From assembly GCA_020060465.1 (NCBI GenBank), contig JAGVAD010000062.1, forward strand, positions 1-37,385: 37,385 bases of DNA, read 5' to 3'. The stretch's first letter is position 1; each line of letters opens with the position of its first letter. This document shows, in pieces, positions 17,142-26,016 of the stretch. A program made the translations under genes and the position numbers. Origin of the DNA: Anaerolineales bacterium. GTDB lineage: Bacteria > Chloroflexota > Anaerolineae > Anaerolineales > UBA4823. The notes under the pieces were generated by a model. The model saw only the letters and a list, made by a program, of their open reading frames with translations, did not search any database and was not told the DNA's origin.

Positions 17142-17192
17142 CAGGTGCGACGCGCTCAGGTCTCATTACGCTCCATAAGTGCGTCGCACCTG
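17142..17192. repeat. 12-bp perfect inverted repeat between S and T genes
   Basis: CAGGTGCGACGC (17142-17153) and GCGTCGCACCTG (17181-17192) pair perfectly around a 27-nt loop in the 91-nt gap between the S and T component genes. It may be a dispersed palindromic element or an intra-operon attenuator; an A-rich stretch follows on the + strand rather than T, so a terminator is unlikely. Confidence 0.6.
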
Positions 17193-17223
17193 GATGCAGT
17201 AAAAATATTCATCAGAGGCGAGA

Positions 17224-18084
17224 ATGCTGGTCAGCTTCAATTATCACAACCGCAATAGCCTGATCGAGAAGATTGACCCGCGCGCCCGCTGGATCTATTC
17301 CATCTTGATCTTATTTGCCATCACTTTGTTCTGGGACATCCGTTTCCTGTTGTTCTTCCTGGCGCTGAACCTGGGGCAATACTATCTGGCCAGGTTGACC
17401 TGGAAGGAAACGCGCCGCGCTTGGGGCTTTATTTTCTTCATCATGAGTATGATGGTGATCGTCAACACCCTGATCACCAGCGCCGGAACCATCCGCGAGG
17501 TGATGCAAGGCGGTCATCCGATTGTTGCTATCAGCATACCGATCTTCGGTTGGTCGCTTGATTTCACGCTGACCATCGAGCGTCTATGGTTTGCGCTGAC
17601 TCAGGTGGTGCGCATCCTGGCTATCTCGGCGCTCTTTCTGGTCATCCCTTTCACCATGGATCCACGTCAATATGGCGCCACTTTCCGTGGGCTAGGGCTG
17701 CCCGACCGCCTGGCGTATTCTCTGGATCTGGCTTTTCGCTTTGTGCCCACTTTAGGGCGCGATTTTCAGTTGACGCTGGATGCACAGCGGGCACGCGGAT
17801 ACGAAGTGGAAAAGCTGGATGGCGGATTGTTTGCTCAAATTCGCAAGATGGCGCCTCTGGTCGTGCCAGTGACAATGAACGCCATTTTGAGCGGGGAGGA
17901 TATTACCAACGCCATGGATCTGCGCTGCTTCGGCCTGCATCGGCGCACATGGATTGAACAACTGAAATACCGTCGGCTGGATTATTTTGTCATTGGTATG
18001 GGCGCGCTGCTGCTGGTTGCCTCGATTGTGTTGAAAATCCTGGGGGATGGCGATTTTTGGTTGCCGCCAGCCCTGCTCTCATAA
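17224..18084 (+). CDS. ecfT: ECF transporter transmembrane coupling (T) component
   Basis: 286 residues. After MLVSFNYHNRNSLIEKIDPRA come about four to six membrane helices. Coupling-helix motifs are visible: LDAQRARGYEV (Ala-Arg-Gly type) and a second, altered one in AMDLRCFGLHRRT where CFG replaces the usual SRG/ARG. EcfT connects the two ATPase domains to the S component. The altered second motif faces a transporter whose second ATPase signature is also unusual. Start is ATG with weak GAGGCGAGA upstream. Ends convergently, overlapping the HAD gene by 6 nt. Confidence 0.88.
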   Translation: MLVSFNYHNRNSLIEKIDPRARWIYSILILFAITLFWDIRFLLFFLALNLGQYYLARLTWKETRRAWGFIFFIMSMMVIVNTLITSAGTIREVMQGGHPIVAISIPIFGWSLDFTLTIERLWFALTQVVRILAISALFLVIPFTMDPRQYGATFRGLGLPDRLAYSLDLAFRFVPTLGRDFQLTLDAQRARGYEVEKLDGGLFAQIRKMAPLVVPVTMNAILSGEDITNAMDLRCFGLHRRTWIEQLKYRRLDYFVIGMGALLLVASIVLKILGDGDFWLPPALLS

Positions 18085-18750
18085 GCCAAGGCGCCCATTA
18101 AAGTGGCTCAGCAAATCTTCCAGAGAGAGATCTGCCAGCGAATCGAGGCGTAGATCGGCCAGATCAAAATTCATGTGCCGGGTCAGCGCATGGGGGACGA
18201 CCACGCAGCGTAGCCCGGCGCGCTTGGCAGCCAGCATTCCGTTGTAGGAATCCTCGAATGCGATTGCATGTTCCGGCTGCACGCCCAGCCAGCCCAGCGC
18301 CGTCCAATACAACGCTGGATCTGGCTTGGTGCGCGGCACATCGTCGCCAGCAGCAATAACATCGAAATACTCCATCAGTTCCAGCCGCTCCAAATGAGAC
18401 GTTACCCAACTACATGGTGAGCTGGATGCCAGGCCAATCTTCAAGCCGCGTGCGCGGGCGGATTTCAGGTAATCCACTACGCCGGGCAATACCGGCTGAG
18501 TATAGATCAATTCCAGCTCGCGCTCACGGCGACGTAGCAGCTCGGTCGAGCGGTCCAATGTTCGCCCAATTCGCCGCTCCAGATCTGTGATCGGATCGAA
18601 TACCTCTTCCGCCGTGCCGATGTTTTTCAGCCACTGTTCCAGCGCTAACTCCTGTCCATGAGCGTGATACAGCTCCTGCCAGGAGGTGTAGATCGGTCCT
18701 TCTGTCTCCAATATGACGCCGTCGAAATCGAACACTAACGCCTGTATCAT
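18079..18750 (-). CDS. HAD superfamily phosphatase (beta-phosphoglucomutase-like)
   Basis: 223 residues. HAD motif I DFDGVILETE near the N-terminus supplies the nucleophile and acid/base Asp; motif II is the Ser in GLASSSP; the Lys is in RTKPDPALY; motif IV is AFEDSYNG. A helical cap lies between motifs I and II (residues about 15-85). This is the phosphoglycolate phosphatase/beta-phosphoglucomutase group; the substrate is not predictable. It is 46 nt downstream of the HD-domain gene and probably in its operon. Ribosome binding site is weak (GGAAGG about 14 nt upstream). Confidence 0.88.
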   Translation of the reverse strand: MIQALVFDFDGVILETEGPIYTSWQELYHAHGQELALEQWLKNIGTAEEVFDPITDLERRIGRTLDRSTELLRRRERELELIYTQPVLPGVVDYLKSARARGLKIGLASSSPCSWVTSHLERLELMEYFDVIAAGDDVPRTKPDPALYWTALGWLGVQPEHAIAFEDSYNGMLAAKRAGLRCVVVPHALTRHMNFDLADLRLDSLADLSLEDLLSHFNGRLGL

Positions 18751-18796
18751 GTCGTTGCGATTTGCCTTCCAGGTTCATTATGTTTTATGGGGTGGG

Positions 18797-19414
18797 TTAA
18801 GACCGCCCTATCTTATCATCAAACCCCATCGTCAGATCAGCGGCTTCTCCTAACAAATTGATGATCTCGCCATCCGTCAACGCCCGACGCGCCGACTCAA
18901 TAAACTCGCTCATATCACCTGAACCTTGCCGGGCATAAACGACGGCTTGCAGCCCCATCTCCAGGCGGTCAATCTGGCGTACAAAACGCGCTTCGTTTGT
19001 CATCCCTTCTTCAAACTCCTGCCATAACTCGATCCAGGTTTGACCACCCGTCAGCTTGGAGAATACCTGCCGCACCGATTCGGCTTCGCGTTGGCTTTTC
19101 TCCTGCTCACTGATCCCGTCCGCGGGAATAATATCTCCGGCATACACTTCGCCAAAGTCATGAACCAGCGCCAGTTGCACAACTTTGCACAAGTCTAGAT
19201 CCTGCCTGTATGTCTGCGCCAGCCACAACGCCAGCATCGCTGCGCCAAAAGTATGCTCGGCGACGCTCTCACAGCGCTGGCGGGGCACCCCCCGCCGCAA
19301 CCAACCCTGACGGTAGAGCTGCTTCAAATGACACAGCTCGAAATAGGCGGCGATCAGCGGCGTAACATCCGTCTCTTCTAAAGTTTGGATGGGGTTCTCA
19401 GCCTTCTGTTCCAT
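18797..19414 (-). CDS. HD-domain hydrolase (YfbR/HDDC2-like 5'-nucleotidase)
   Basis: 205 residues from the ATG at 19414 with AGGTG 6 nt upstream; a longer frame reaching into clpC is not supported. The HD metal site is clear: SVAEHTFGAAMLAL, then LALVHDFGEVYAGDI. Such proteins (YfbR, HDDC2) are metal-dependent 5'-deoxynucleotidases acting on dNMPs. The following helical segment (ESVRQVFSKLTG, then RQIDRLEMGLQAVVYA) fits the family. Placed between clpC and a HAD phosphatase. Confidence 0.82.
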   Translation of the reverse strand: MEQKAENPIQTLEETDVTPLIAAYFELCHLKQLYRQGWLRRGVPRQRCESVAEHTFGAAMLALWLAQTYRQDLDLCKVVQLALVHDFGEVYAGDIIPADGISEQEKSQREAESVRQVFSKLTGGQTWIELWQEFEEGMTNEARFVRQIDRLEMGLQAVVYARQGSGDMSEFIESARRALTDGEIINLLGEAADLTMGFDDKIGRS

Positions 19415-19457
19415 GTTTGCACCTGAAGCCTGTTGACGACAAACCTGACATTGCGCG

Positions 19458-19486
19458 CAGAACGCCCGGAGTCTCCGGGCGTTCTG
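19458..19486 (-). terminator. Strong hairpin downstream of clpC
   Basis: CAGAACGCCCGG (19458-19469) and CCGGGCGTTCTG (19475-19486) form a perfect 12-13 bp stem with a 3-5 nt loop, 20 nt after the clpC stop. No strong T-run follows on the minus strand, so it may be a partial terminator or a 3'-end stabiliser. Confidence 0.6.
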
Positions 19487-19505
19487 TATAAAGCTTAAAT
19501 ACCGC

Positions 19506-22016
19506 CTAGACAGTCGGCACAGGCGCTTCGCCGGCCGCAGTCTCCTCTGGCTGGGCGCGCTTAAGGACAACTTCATCGCCTTCCAGCTCAATCAGGATGA
19601 CATCCTTGTCCTCAAAATCTCCTGATAACAAAGCATCAGACAGCGGATCTTCCACTTTTTGCTGGATCACACGGCGCAGCGGACGCGCGCCCATCTCCGG
19701 GTCGAAACCCAGATCGGCGAGCTTTTCCAGCGCCGCCGGAGCGGCTTTGAGTACGATGGAATGCTCCTCCAGCCTTCGGGCGACTTTATCCAACTCAAGC
19801 TGAACGATCTGCTTGATATCCTCTTTGTTCAAGGAACGGAAGACGATCACCGAGTCGAGGCGGTTGATGAATTCGGGGCGGAAGATGCGTCGCAGTGAAT
19901 CCATCAACTTTTTACGCATCTCTTCGTAAGACAGCCTCTCTTCGACCTCTTTGGACTTCTTGAGATCGAAGCCCAGGCTGCCCTGGCGCTTGATCATGTC
20001 TGCGCCAACATTGGAGGTCATCACGATGATCGCATTGCGGAAATCCACTTTATGCCCGCGCGCATCGGAAAGGTGGCCTTCCTCCATGATCTGTAACAGC
20101 ATGTTATGCGCTTCGGGGTGCGCCTTTTCGATCTCGTCGAAGACCACGATAGAGTAAGGGCGACGGCGGATGGCCTCGGTGAGCTGTCCGGCGTCTTCAT
20201 AACCCACATATCCGGGCGGCGCGCCCACCAATCGGCTAACCGTATGGCGCTCCATAAACTCGGACATATCCAACTGGATCAACGCGTCTTCGCTGCCGAA
20301 CATGAAACGCGCCAGCGCTTTGGTCAACTCGGTCTTGCCCACGCCGGTTGGCCCCAAGAACATGAAGGAGCCAATTGGTCGACGCGGATCTTTCAAGCCT
20401 GCACGCGCCCGGCGCACCGCTTTAGAAATCGCTTGAATGGCTTCATCCTGGCCAATAATATGCGCTTTCAGTTCGTCTTCCATGTGCAGCAAGCGTTGCG
20501 ATTCCTCTTGAGCAATCTGCATCACCGGCACCCCCGTCCACATCGAGACCACCTCAGCAATATCCTCTGCGGTCACCTCCGGGCTGTTGGCGCGATCCCA
20601 GCCTGTGCGCAGGCGCTCCAACTGGATTTCCAAAGCCTCCTGGCGCGCCAGATAATCCTGGGCGTCGTCATAACGTCCGTCTTCCTGCGCCAGAGCGTAA
20701 TTTTGACGGATTTCGCGCAACTGCGCCATGATCTCCTTTGCGGTTTGAGCAGCAGTGCTTTTATACATGCGCACCCGTGAAGAAGACTCGTCTATCAAGT
20801 CAATCGCTTTATCCGGCAGAAAACGCTCGGTTACATAGCGCGCCGAAAGATGCGCAGCAGCATCCAGCGCGTCATCGGTGATCTTCAAACGGTGGTGTTC
20901 CTCGTAGGCGCTGCGCACACCCTTCAAGATCTCAATGGTCTCCTCAATGGAAGGTTCCTCGACGATAACCGGCTGGAAGCGGCGCTCCAGAGCGGCGTCG
21001 CTTTCAATGTGTTTGCGATACTCATCCAGCGTGGTGGCGCCAATGACCTGAAGCTCGCCGCGTGACAGCGCCGGCTTCAGGATGTTGGCGGCATCCACCG
21101 AAGAGCCGGCCGCGCCAGCGCCCACCAGCATGTGCACCTCATCAATAAACAGGATGGCGCCTGAAGCCTTGAGTTCATCAATCACCCGCTTCAAGCGTTC
21201 CTCGAACTGGCCGCGGTACATCGTCCCCGCCACCAGCGAGCCGACATCCAGTTGCAATACCCGCTTATCCAGCAGAGGCGCTGGCACATCGCCCTCGACG
21301 ATGCGCTGCGCCAACCCTTCCACAATGGCCGTTTTTCCAACGCCTGGCTCGCCGATCAGCGCCGGGTTATTCTTGGTGCGCCGCGCCAGGATCTGGATCA
21401 CTCGCTCGATCTCCATCTGACGCCCAATCACTGGGTCCAGCTTGCCTTCTTCCGCCAGGGCAGTCAGATCTGTGGCCAGTTGATCCACCATAGGGGTCTT
21501 TGGTTTGGCCGCTTCCTGCCGCCCCGGCCGCCGTTCAGAGGTCGCAGCCGGCGTCGCTCCAGTGCGTTGCGATGCGCTGCTCTCCTGCAAGACACGCCGG
21601 GTTTGGCGTCGGATCTGCTCGGCGGTGACGCCCAATTTGCGCAAGACATCCATAGCGACACCCTCGCCATGCCGCACCAGCCCTAACAAGAGATGCTCGG
21701 TGCCGATGTAATGATGCCCCATGCGTCGCGCTTCTTCCACAGCAAACTCCAACACTTGCTGTGTGCCAGGGGACAGATCAAGTTTGCCCCCCCGATATTG
21801 ACCGGGGCCGGTCAACCGTTCGATAATTTCCTGCACCCGATCGGCCTCTAAACCCAATTCGCGCAGGACGCGACCGGCCACGCCGCCCTCTTCGCGGATC
21901 AGGCCAAGCAACAAATGCTCGGTCCCGATGTAATTATGGCGCATACGTTCAGCCTCTTGATGAGCCAGGCTCAGCACTCTGCGCGCTCGTTGGGTAAATC
22001 TTTCCATGCCAGACAC
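19506..22016 (-). CDS. clpC: ATP-dependent Clp protease ATP-binding subunit ClpC
   Basis: 836 residues from a GTG at 22016: AGGAGG lies exactly 6 nt upstream, whereas the ATG three codons later is 15 nt away. Two Clp_N repeats (about 5-70 and 80-147, both with GTEHLLLGL) bind adaptors and substrates. AAA1 has Walker A GEPGVGKT (222-229) and Walker B ILFIDE; the middle domain 430-470 resembles the UVR motif of ClpC; AAA2 has Walker A GPTGVGKT (555-562) and FDEIEKAH. The LGF loop (681-683) matches the ClpP-docking site. It unfolds damaged proteins for ClpP. Length and layout are normal for ClpC. Confidence 0.95.
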   Translation of the reverse strand: MSGMERFTQRARRVLSLAHQEAERMRHNYIGTEHLLLGLIREEGGVAGRVLRELGLEADRVQEIIERLTGPGQYRGGKLDLSPGTQQVLEFAVEEARRMGHHYIGTEHLLLGLVRHGEGVAMDVLRKLGVTAEQIRRQTRRVLQESSASQRTGATPAATSERRPGRQEAAKPKTPMVDQLATDLTALAEEGKLDPVIGRQMEIERVIQILARRTKNNPALIGEPGVGKTAIVEGLAQRIVEGDVPAPLLDKRVLQLDVGSLVAGTMYRGQFEERLKRVIDELKASGAILFIDEVHMLVGAGAAGSSVDAANILKPALSRGELQVIGATTLDEYRKHIESDAALERRFQPVIVEEPSIEETIEILKGVRSAYEEHHRLKITDDALDAAAHLSARYVTERFLPDKAIDLIDESSSRVRMYKSTAAQTAKEIMAQLREIRQNYALAQEDGRYDDAQDYLARQEALEIQLERLRTGWDRANSPEVTAEDIAEVVSMWTGVPVMQIAQEESQRLLHMEDELKAHIIGQDEAIQAISKAVRRARAGLKDPRRPIGSFMFLGPTGVGKTELTKALARFMFGSEDALIQLDMSEFMERHTVSRLVGAPPGYVGYEDAGQLTEAIRRRPYSIVVFDEIEKAHPEAHNMLLQIMEEGHLSDARGHKVDFRNAIIVMTSNVGADMIKRQGSLGFDLKKSKEVEERLSYEEMRKKLMDSLRRIFRPEFINRLDSVIVFRSLNKEDIKQIVQLELDKVARRLEEHSIVLKAAPAALEKLADLGFDPEMGARPLRRVIQQKVEDPLSDALLSGDFEDKDVILIELEGDEVVLKRAQPEETAAGEAPVPTV

Positions 22017-22156
22017 GGTACTCCTCCTACTGTGCAACCAGTACCTTATTGCTACTTGAATATTTGAGACGATTTGTCCGATTGGATTCTACCAGAGTTT
22101 ATATACAATAGTCATCTTTGGGAGGTTAAAGAGCATTAATTAACGAAACTCATATA

Positions 22157-22188
22157 TAAAAGAGCGCACCTGCAAACAGGCGCGCTCT
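22157..22188 (-). terminator. Rho-independent terminator of rpsA
   Basis: On the minus strand, AGAGCGCGCCTG pairs with CAGGTGCGCTCT (one G-U pair) around TTTG, followed by TTTTATAT. It lies 38 nt after the rpsA stop and separates rpsA from clpC. Confidence 0.85.
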
Positions 22189-22225
22189 CATCAGAGCGAG
22201 GATCGAGAAATCAACAACCTCAGCC

Positions 22226-23470
22226 TTACGCCTCGGCGCTGCTCTCCTCTGCGCTTTCTTCCGGAGCTGCTTCGTCTTTGGGTTGAGCGCTGCCCACTTC
22301 ATCGGCCAAAGCCATCTTCCAATCCAGATCCGCGTAAGCTGGCGAGTCAACTTTGCGGCGGCTGAGGCCAATTCTGCGCCGCTCTGGATCAATTTTAATG
22401 ATTCGCAAAGCGACCACATCGCCTTCTTTGACCACTTCCTTTGGATGCGAGATGCGTTGATCGCTTAGCTCTGAAACATGGATCAAGCCTTCCAAATCCT
22501 CGCCAATTCGAGCGAACGCGCCAAACTTTGTCAGATGAGTGATCACGCCCTCAACCAGCATCCCCTCTTTCAGATCGCCCACCCTCTTCAGCCACGGGTC
22601 TTGCTGCAACTGGCGAATGGACAGTCCGATCCTTTTGCGTTCGCGGTCAACGCTGATTACTTTCACCTGCACCTCATCTCCTACCTTGAGCACCTCGTTC
22701 GGGTGTTGAATGCGCTCCCAGGAGATCTCAGAGAGATGCACCAGCCCATCTGCGCCGTCAATGTTGACAAAAGCGCCAAAATCGGCAAGGCTGGTGACGC
22801 GCCCCTTACGCACGTCGCCTTCGGAGAGACCGTCTATCAGGCGATCTTTGAGCGTTTCACGCGTTTCTTGCAACGCCATGCGCTCCGATAGAATCAGTCG
22901 CCGTCTGGAACGGTCCACCTCGATGACCCGCACGGTCATCGGTTCACCAACCATTTTAGCGTATCGTTGCTCCGGGTTCTCGCCGCTGCCAGGTCGGCGC
23001 AATAAGCTGATTTGCGAGGCGGGAACAAAGCCGCGCAACCCGCCAATTGGAACAATCAGGCCGCCCTTGTTATAGCCGACGATCTTGCTCTCGAAGGTTT
23101 GGTTCGATTCGAGCAGCGATTCAACGAGATCCCAGTCTTTTTCCTCTCTGGCGCGCACGTAGGATAAGACCACGTTCCCGTTCTGATCCTCTGGCGCGAT
23201 TACATAGACAGGGATCTCCTGCCCGACTTTAAAAGCTTCCCTTTCCTCGCTGGGAATCTGTTCCAATTCCCGGCCAGAGATCACGCCTTCCGACTTCGTC
23301 CCAATGCTTACTAGAATTTCATTTTCCCTGAGCGTGGCGATTACGCCTTTACGGATCTCGCCTTGCGTGGGGAACTCCAGGTTGAGGCTGTTCTCGAGCA
23401 GCGTTTCCATAGAATTCTGATTCTCGCCAGTCTCAACCTCTTGCCCGATCAGGGCGCCATTTTGTTCCAT
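22226..23470 (-). CDS. rpsA: 30S ribosomal protein S1
   Basis: 414 residues with four S1/OB-fold RNA-binding repeats beginning about residues 38, 122, 208 and 294. Recognisable repeats are GVIATLRENEILVSIGTKSE, SKIVGYNKGGLIVPIGGLRG, GRVTSLADFGAFVNIDGADG and GVITHLTKFGAFARIGEDLE. The N-terminus and the Ser/Glu/Ala-rich C-terminus are disordered. Four repeats is the typical number in many Gram-positive-like bacteria, compared with six in E. coli. S1 helps mRNA binding to the 30S subunit. ATG with GGAG about 11 nt upstream; transcribed from a promoter that shares its -35 region with the divergent chelatase gene. Confidence 0.92.
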   Translation of the reverse strand: MEQNGALIGQEVETGENQNSMETLLENSLNLEFPTQGEIRKGVIATLRENEILVSIGTKSEGVISGRELEQIPSEEREAFKVGQEIPVYVIAPEDQNGNVVLSYVRAREEKDWDLVESLLESNQTFESKIVGYNKGGLIVPIGGLRGFVPASQISLLRRPGSGENPEQRYAKMVGEPMTVRVIEVDRSRRRLILSERMALQETRETLKDRLIDGLSEGDVRKGRVTSLADFGAFVNIDGADGLVHLSEISWERIQHPNEVLKVGDEVQVKVISVDRERKRIGLSIRQLQQDPWLKRVGDLKEGMLVEGVITHLTKFGAFARIGEDLEGLIHVSELSDQRISHPKEVVKEGDVVALRIIKIDPERRRIGLSRRKVDSPAYADLDWKMALADEVGSAQPKDEAAPEESAEESSAEA

Positions 23471-23512
23471 ATGATTACTAGCTCCGGTAGGTTAAAAATA
23501 TCATAGAAGGTT

Positions 23513-23541
23513 ATTATAAAGGCGAATAGGCAACTTGACAA
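23513..23541 (-). promoter_or_regulatory. rpsA: rpsA promoter
   Basis: On the minus strand: -35 TTGTCA (23541-23536), 17-nt spacer, -10 TATAAT (23518-23513). The expected start is about 35 nt before the rpsA ATG. The -35 element is the reverse complement of the bases that form the -35 of the divergent promoter. Confidence 0.75.
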
Positions 23542-23562
23542 CCTTTGCTAGTAGATTACAAT
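23535..23562 (+). promoter_or_regulatory. Promoter of the chelatase gene
   Basis: TTGACA (23535-23540), 16-nt spacer, TACAAT (23557-23562). Predicted transcript start about 23569, with a leader of roughly 27 nt containing GAGG before the ATG at 23596. Confidence 0.75.
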
Positions 23563-23595
23563 TCACAAAGGAATCATGTCATCTTTGAGGATAAA

Positions 23596-24690
23596 ATGCG
23601 ACCTATCTTTCCATTTACAGCTATAGTCGGTCAAGAACGCATGAAGCGCGCCCTGGTTCTTAACGCCGTTGATCCGCGCATCGGCGGCGTGTTGATTCGC
23701 GGCGAACGGGGAACGGCGAAATCCACTGCCGCCCGTGCCATGGCTGCGTTGCTGCCGCAAATCGAAGTCTTCGTCGATTCACCATTCAACGATGACCCTT
23801 CCGCCCCGAACACCTGGTCGGATTGGGTGAAAGAGCAGATGGCACAAGGAAAAGAGCTGGTTGTTGCCAAACGCCAGATACGTTTTGTGGATTTGCCGGT
23901 CAGCGCCACCGAGGATCGCGTGGTTGGCACACTGGATATCGAAAAAGCAATCCAAAAAGGGGAACGTCACTTCGAACCCGGCGTCCTGGCGGCAGCCAAT
24001 CGCGGCTTGCTCTATATTGATGAAGTCAATTTATTGGACGATCATGTGGTGGACTTGCTGCTGGATTCAGCCGCCATGGGGGTGAATATCGTCGAACGCG
24101 AGGGCATTTCCTTCGCCCACCCGGCGCGCTTTATCTTGGTGGGCACCATGAACCCGGAAGAAGGCGACTTGCGCCCGCAACTGCTGGATCGCTTCGCGCT
24201 TTCTGTTGAAATCCACGGCATCCGAGACGCACGAGAACGCGTGCTGATTATGCAACGCAATCTGGCTTTCGAGTCAGATCCCGAAGGTTTTCGCGAGCAA
24301 TGGATGCCCAAAGAACTGGAACTGTCTCGCCAGATCGAACAAGCGCGCTCTCTGGTGGACGAAGTGCGTTACTCGACGCGCGATTTAATCGCTATTGCAT
24401 CGTTGACGTCATCGCTCAATGTGGATGGTCACCGCTCGGACCTGGTGATCCTTAAAACCGCTCGCGCCCATGCCGCTTTTGAAAACCGCACCACGATCAC
24501 CGATCGCGACATCGCCCTGGCCGCCGAGCTGGCGCTGCCGCACCGCATCCGACGCGGCCCCTTCTACCAGGCCGAAATGACCATGGAAGACTTGCAAGAA
24601 CGCATCGAACAACTCCAGGGCGCCATGGCGGAACAGGGTGAAGCGGAACCTACGCCGCAAGAAGAAGCCGTCGGCGAAAAAAAAAAGTAA
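23596..24690 (+). CDS. chlI: Mg/Co-chelatase AAA+ subunit (ChlI-like; zero-frame product)
   Basis: 364 residues from the ATG at 23596 (GAGG 5 nt upstream). AAA+ ATPase of the ChlI/BchI type: FPFTAIVGQE, Walker A GERGTAKST (36-44), then NRGLLYIDEVNLLDDHVVD with Walker B, sensor GTMNPEEGDLRPQLLDRF, and the C-terminal helical lid. ChlI or its cobalt counterpart powers metal insertion into tetrapyrroles. The frame stops (GEKKK-stop) immediately after a run of ten A residues, and the VWA half of the protein continues in the -1 frame. The zero-frame product alone is a normal-sized ChlI; with a -1 shift a 681-residue ChlD-type protein results. Confidence 0.88.
   Translation: MRPIFPFTAIVGQERMKRALVLNAVDPRIGGVLIRGERGTAKSTAARAMAALLPQIEVFVDSPFNDDPSAPNTWSDWVKEQMAQGKELVVAKRQIRFVDLPVSATEDRVVGTLDIEKAIQKGERHFEPGVLAAANRGLLYIDEVNLLDDHVVDLLLDSAAMGVNIVEREGISFAHPARFILVGTMNPEEGDLRPQLLDRFALSVEIHGIRDARERVLIMQRNLAFESDPEGFREQWMPKELELSRQIEQARSLVDEVRYSTRDLIAIASLTSSLNVDGHRSDLVILKTARAHAAFENRTTITDRDIALAAELALPHRIRRGPFYQAEMTMEDLQERIEQLQGAMAEQGEAEPTPQEEAVGEKKK
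24677..24686 (+). other. A10 slippery run (candidate programmed -1 frameshift site)
   Basis: Ten A residues lie directly before the zero-frame stop TAA (24688-24690). Slipping by -1 (or transcripts with one extra A) moves from GEKKK to KKVIPTEIQEFDE in the VWA frame. A possible stem GCCGCC (24724-24729)/GGCGGC (24743-24748) lies about 37 nt downstream, rather far for a classical stimulator. A homopolymer sequencing error would give the same picture. Confidence 0.6.
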
Positions 24691-25640
24691 TCCCGACGGA
24701 AATCCAGGAATTTGATGAAACCAGCCGCCCCTCCACAGAACCGGCGGCGCAAAACGTATTCGATTCGCTGAACACCAATTGGTGGGAGGGCGGAGAGAAG
24801 GTCAAGATCGGGCAGACTTTTACGCCGCGCAAGTTGCAAAACCCGCTGGACCGCATCACGCGTCGGCATGGCGGCAAACGTTCGCGCACCCGCACCGACC
24901 GCAAACGCGGCCGGTATATCCAGGCGCGGCCCGCAAATGGGAAAACCGATGATTTAGCGTTTGACGCCACCTTACGCGCCGCCGCGCCGTATCAAACCGA
25001 ACGCGCAGAGCAGCGCAAACGTGTGGCTTTTGCCATCAAGACCAGCGACTTCCAGCGCAAAGTACGAGTCAAGAAATCCGCCAACCTGGTGCTCTTCGTC
25101 GTGGACGCATCCTGGTCTATGGCAGTGGCGGAACGCATGTCGGCTACGAAAGGCGCCATTCTATCTTTGCTCACCGACGCCTATCAACGGCGCGACCGGG
25201 TGGGGTTGATCGTATTCCAGAAAAACCGCGCCACCCTGATCTTACCTCCCACCAACTCTGTGCAGCTCGCTCAACGCGCCCTGGCGGATATCCCGGTGGG
25301 CGGAAAAACGCCGTTATCGGCCGGGCTGTTCATGGCTTATGAGATCATTAAGCGCGAACAGATGTTGCACCCCGACGTGAATCCCTTGATGATTTTGCTC
25401 ACCGATGGCGCAGGCAATGTCTCAATCAGCAATTTGCCACCCCAAGAAGAAGCCAACCGCCTGGCGGAACAGATTGCCGAGGAAAAGATTCGCAGTGTGG
25501 TAATTAACATGGAACACGCCGCTTTCGACCAGGGATTGGCGCAAAGTCTGGCTTTACACCTTCATGCTCCATGTTATACATTAAATGAACTCAAAGCAGA
25601 AACGTTGTATCAGAAGGTGCGCGAGGAGATGAATGTATAA
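24687..25640 (+). CDS. chlD: ChlD-type VWA half of chelatase, expressed by -1 frameshift
   Basis: This frame is open from 24642 to the stop at 25638-25640 but has no ATG or GTG before the conserved region; the first usable NTG codons are a CTG at 24768 and a TTG at 24834, which lie inside or after conserved sequence. Conserved ChlD/CobT features: a Pro/Glu linker, KVKIGQTFTPRKLQNPLDR, GKRSRTRTDRKRGRYI, DDLAFDATLRAAAPYQ, then a VWA domain with the MIDAS motif DASWS and LTDGAG. In ChlD this domain binds partner subunits of the chelatase. The combined 681-residue product matches usual fused ChlI-ChlD cobaltochelatase/Mg-chelatase medium subunits. No cobN/chlH gene is in the window. Confidence 0.82.
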   Translation, partial: VIPTEIQEFDETSRPSTEPAAQNVFDSLNTNWWEGGEKVKIGQTFTPRKLQNPLDRITRRHGGKRSRTRTDRKRGRYIQARPANGKTDDLAFDATLRAAAPYQTERAEQRKRVAFAIKTSDFQRKVRVKKSANLVLFVVDASWSMAVAERMSATKGAILSLLTDAYQRRDRVGLIVFQKNRATLILPPTNSVQLAQRALADIPVGGKTPLSAGLFMAYEIIKREQMLHPDVNPLMILLTDGAGNVSISNLPPQEEANRLAEQIAEEKIRSVVINMEHAAFDQGLAQSLALHLHAPCYTLNELKAETLYQKVREEMNV

Positions 25641-25986
25641 ATAACAATATTTTGAGAGCTTGGTTTCAGATTATCCTTCCCCCCATAAAGTATGAGGATA
25701 TATCGTAGTCTTCGTAGGGCCTGTGGATATGTGGAAAACATCATTGAGGAAGCCTTAAACGGACACAGGTAGGGTTACAGCTTTGAGAAATCGCAGATAT
25801 GGGGTATGCGCGGGTGTATTTTTTCCACAGAGGCTTTTGGGAAGAGGGGGGATAAATGATTGAAATGTAGTCCCTCAAAGCGTTTGAGAAATATATGGGG
25901 TACTCCACAGATAGCCCCCCATATCTGGGGGATGGCTCAACGATAGCTTTCTCTATCTCCGGCGAGTTTTCCCCAGAAAAAGCGTT

Positions 25987-26016
25987 TTATCCACAGTTTT
26001 TCGCCGGTTATCCACA
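25987..26016 (+). promoter_or_regulatory. Pair of perfect DnaA boxes
   Basis: TTATCCACA at 25987-25995 and 26008-26016, same orientation, starts 21 bp apart (two helical turns), consistent with cooperative DnaA binding. Confidence 0.75.

Noticed and set aside
19415..19591. N-terminal extension of the HD-domain gene into clpC
   Set aside because: It crosses the clpC 3' end and a strong hairpin; the ATG at 19414 has a good ribosome site.
24834..25640. Separate VWA gene starting at the TTG 24834
   Set aside because: Conserved ChlD sequence lies upstream of this codon in the same frame, and no ribosome binding site precedes it. The frameshift explanation fits better.
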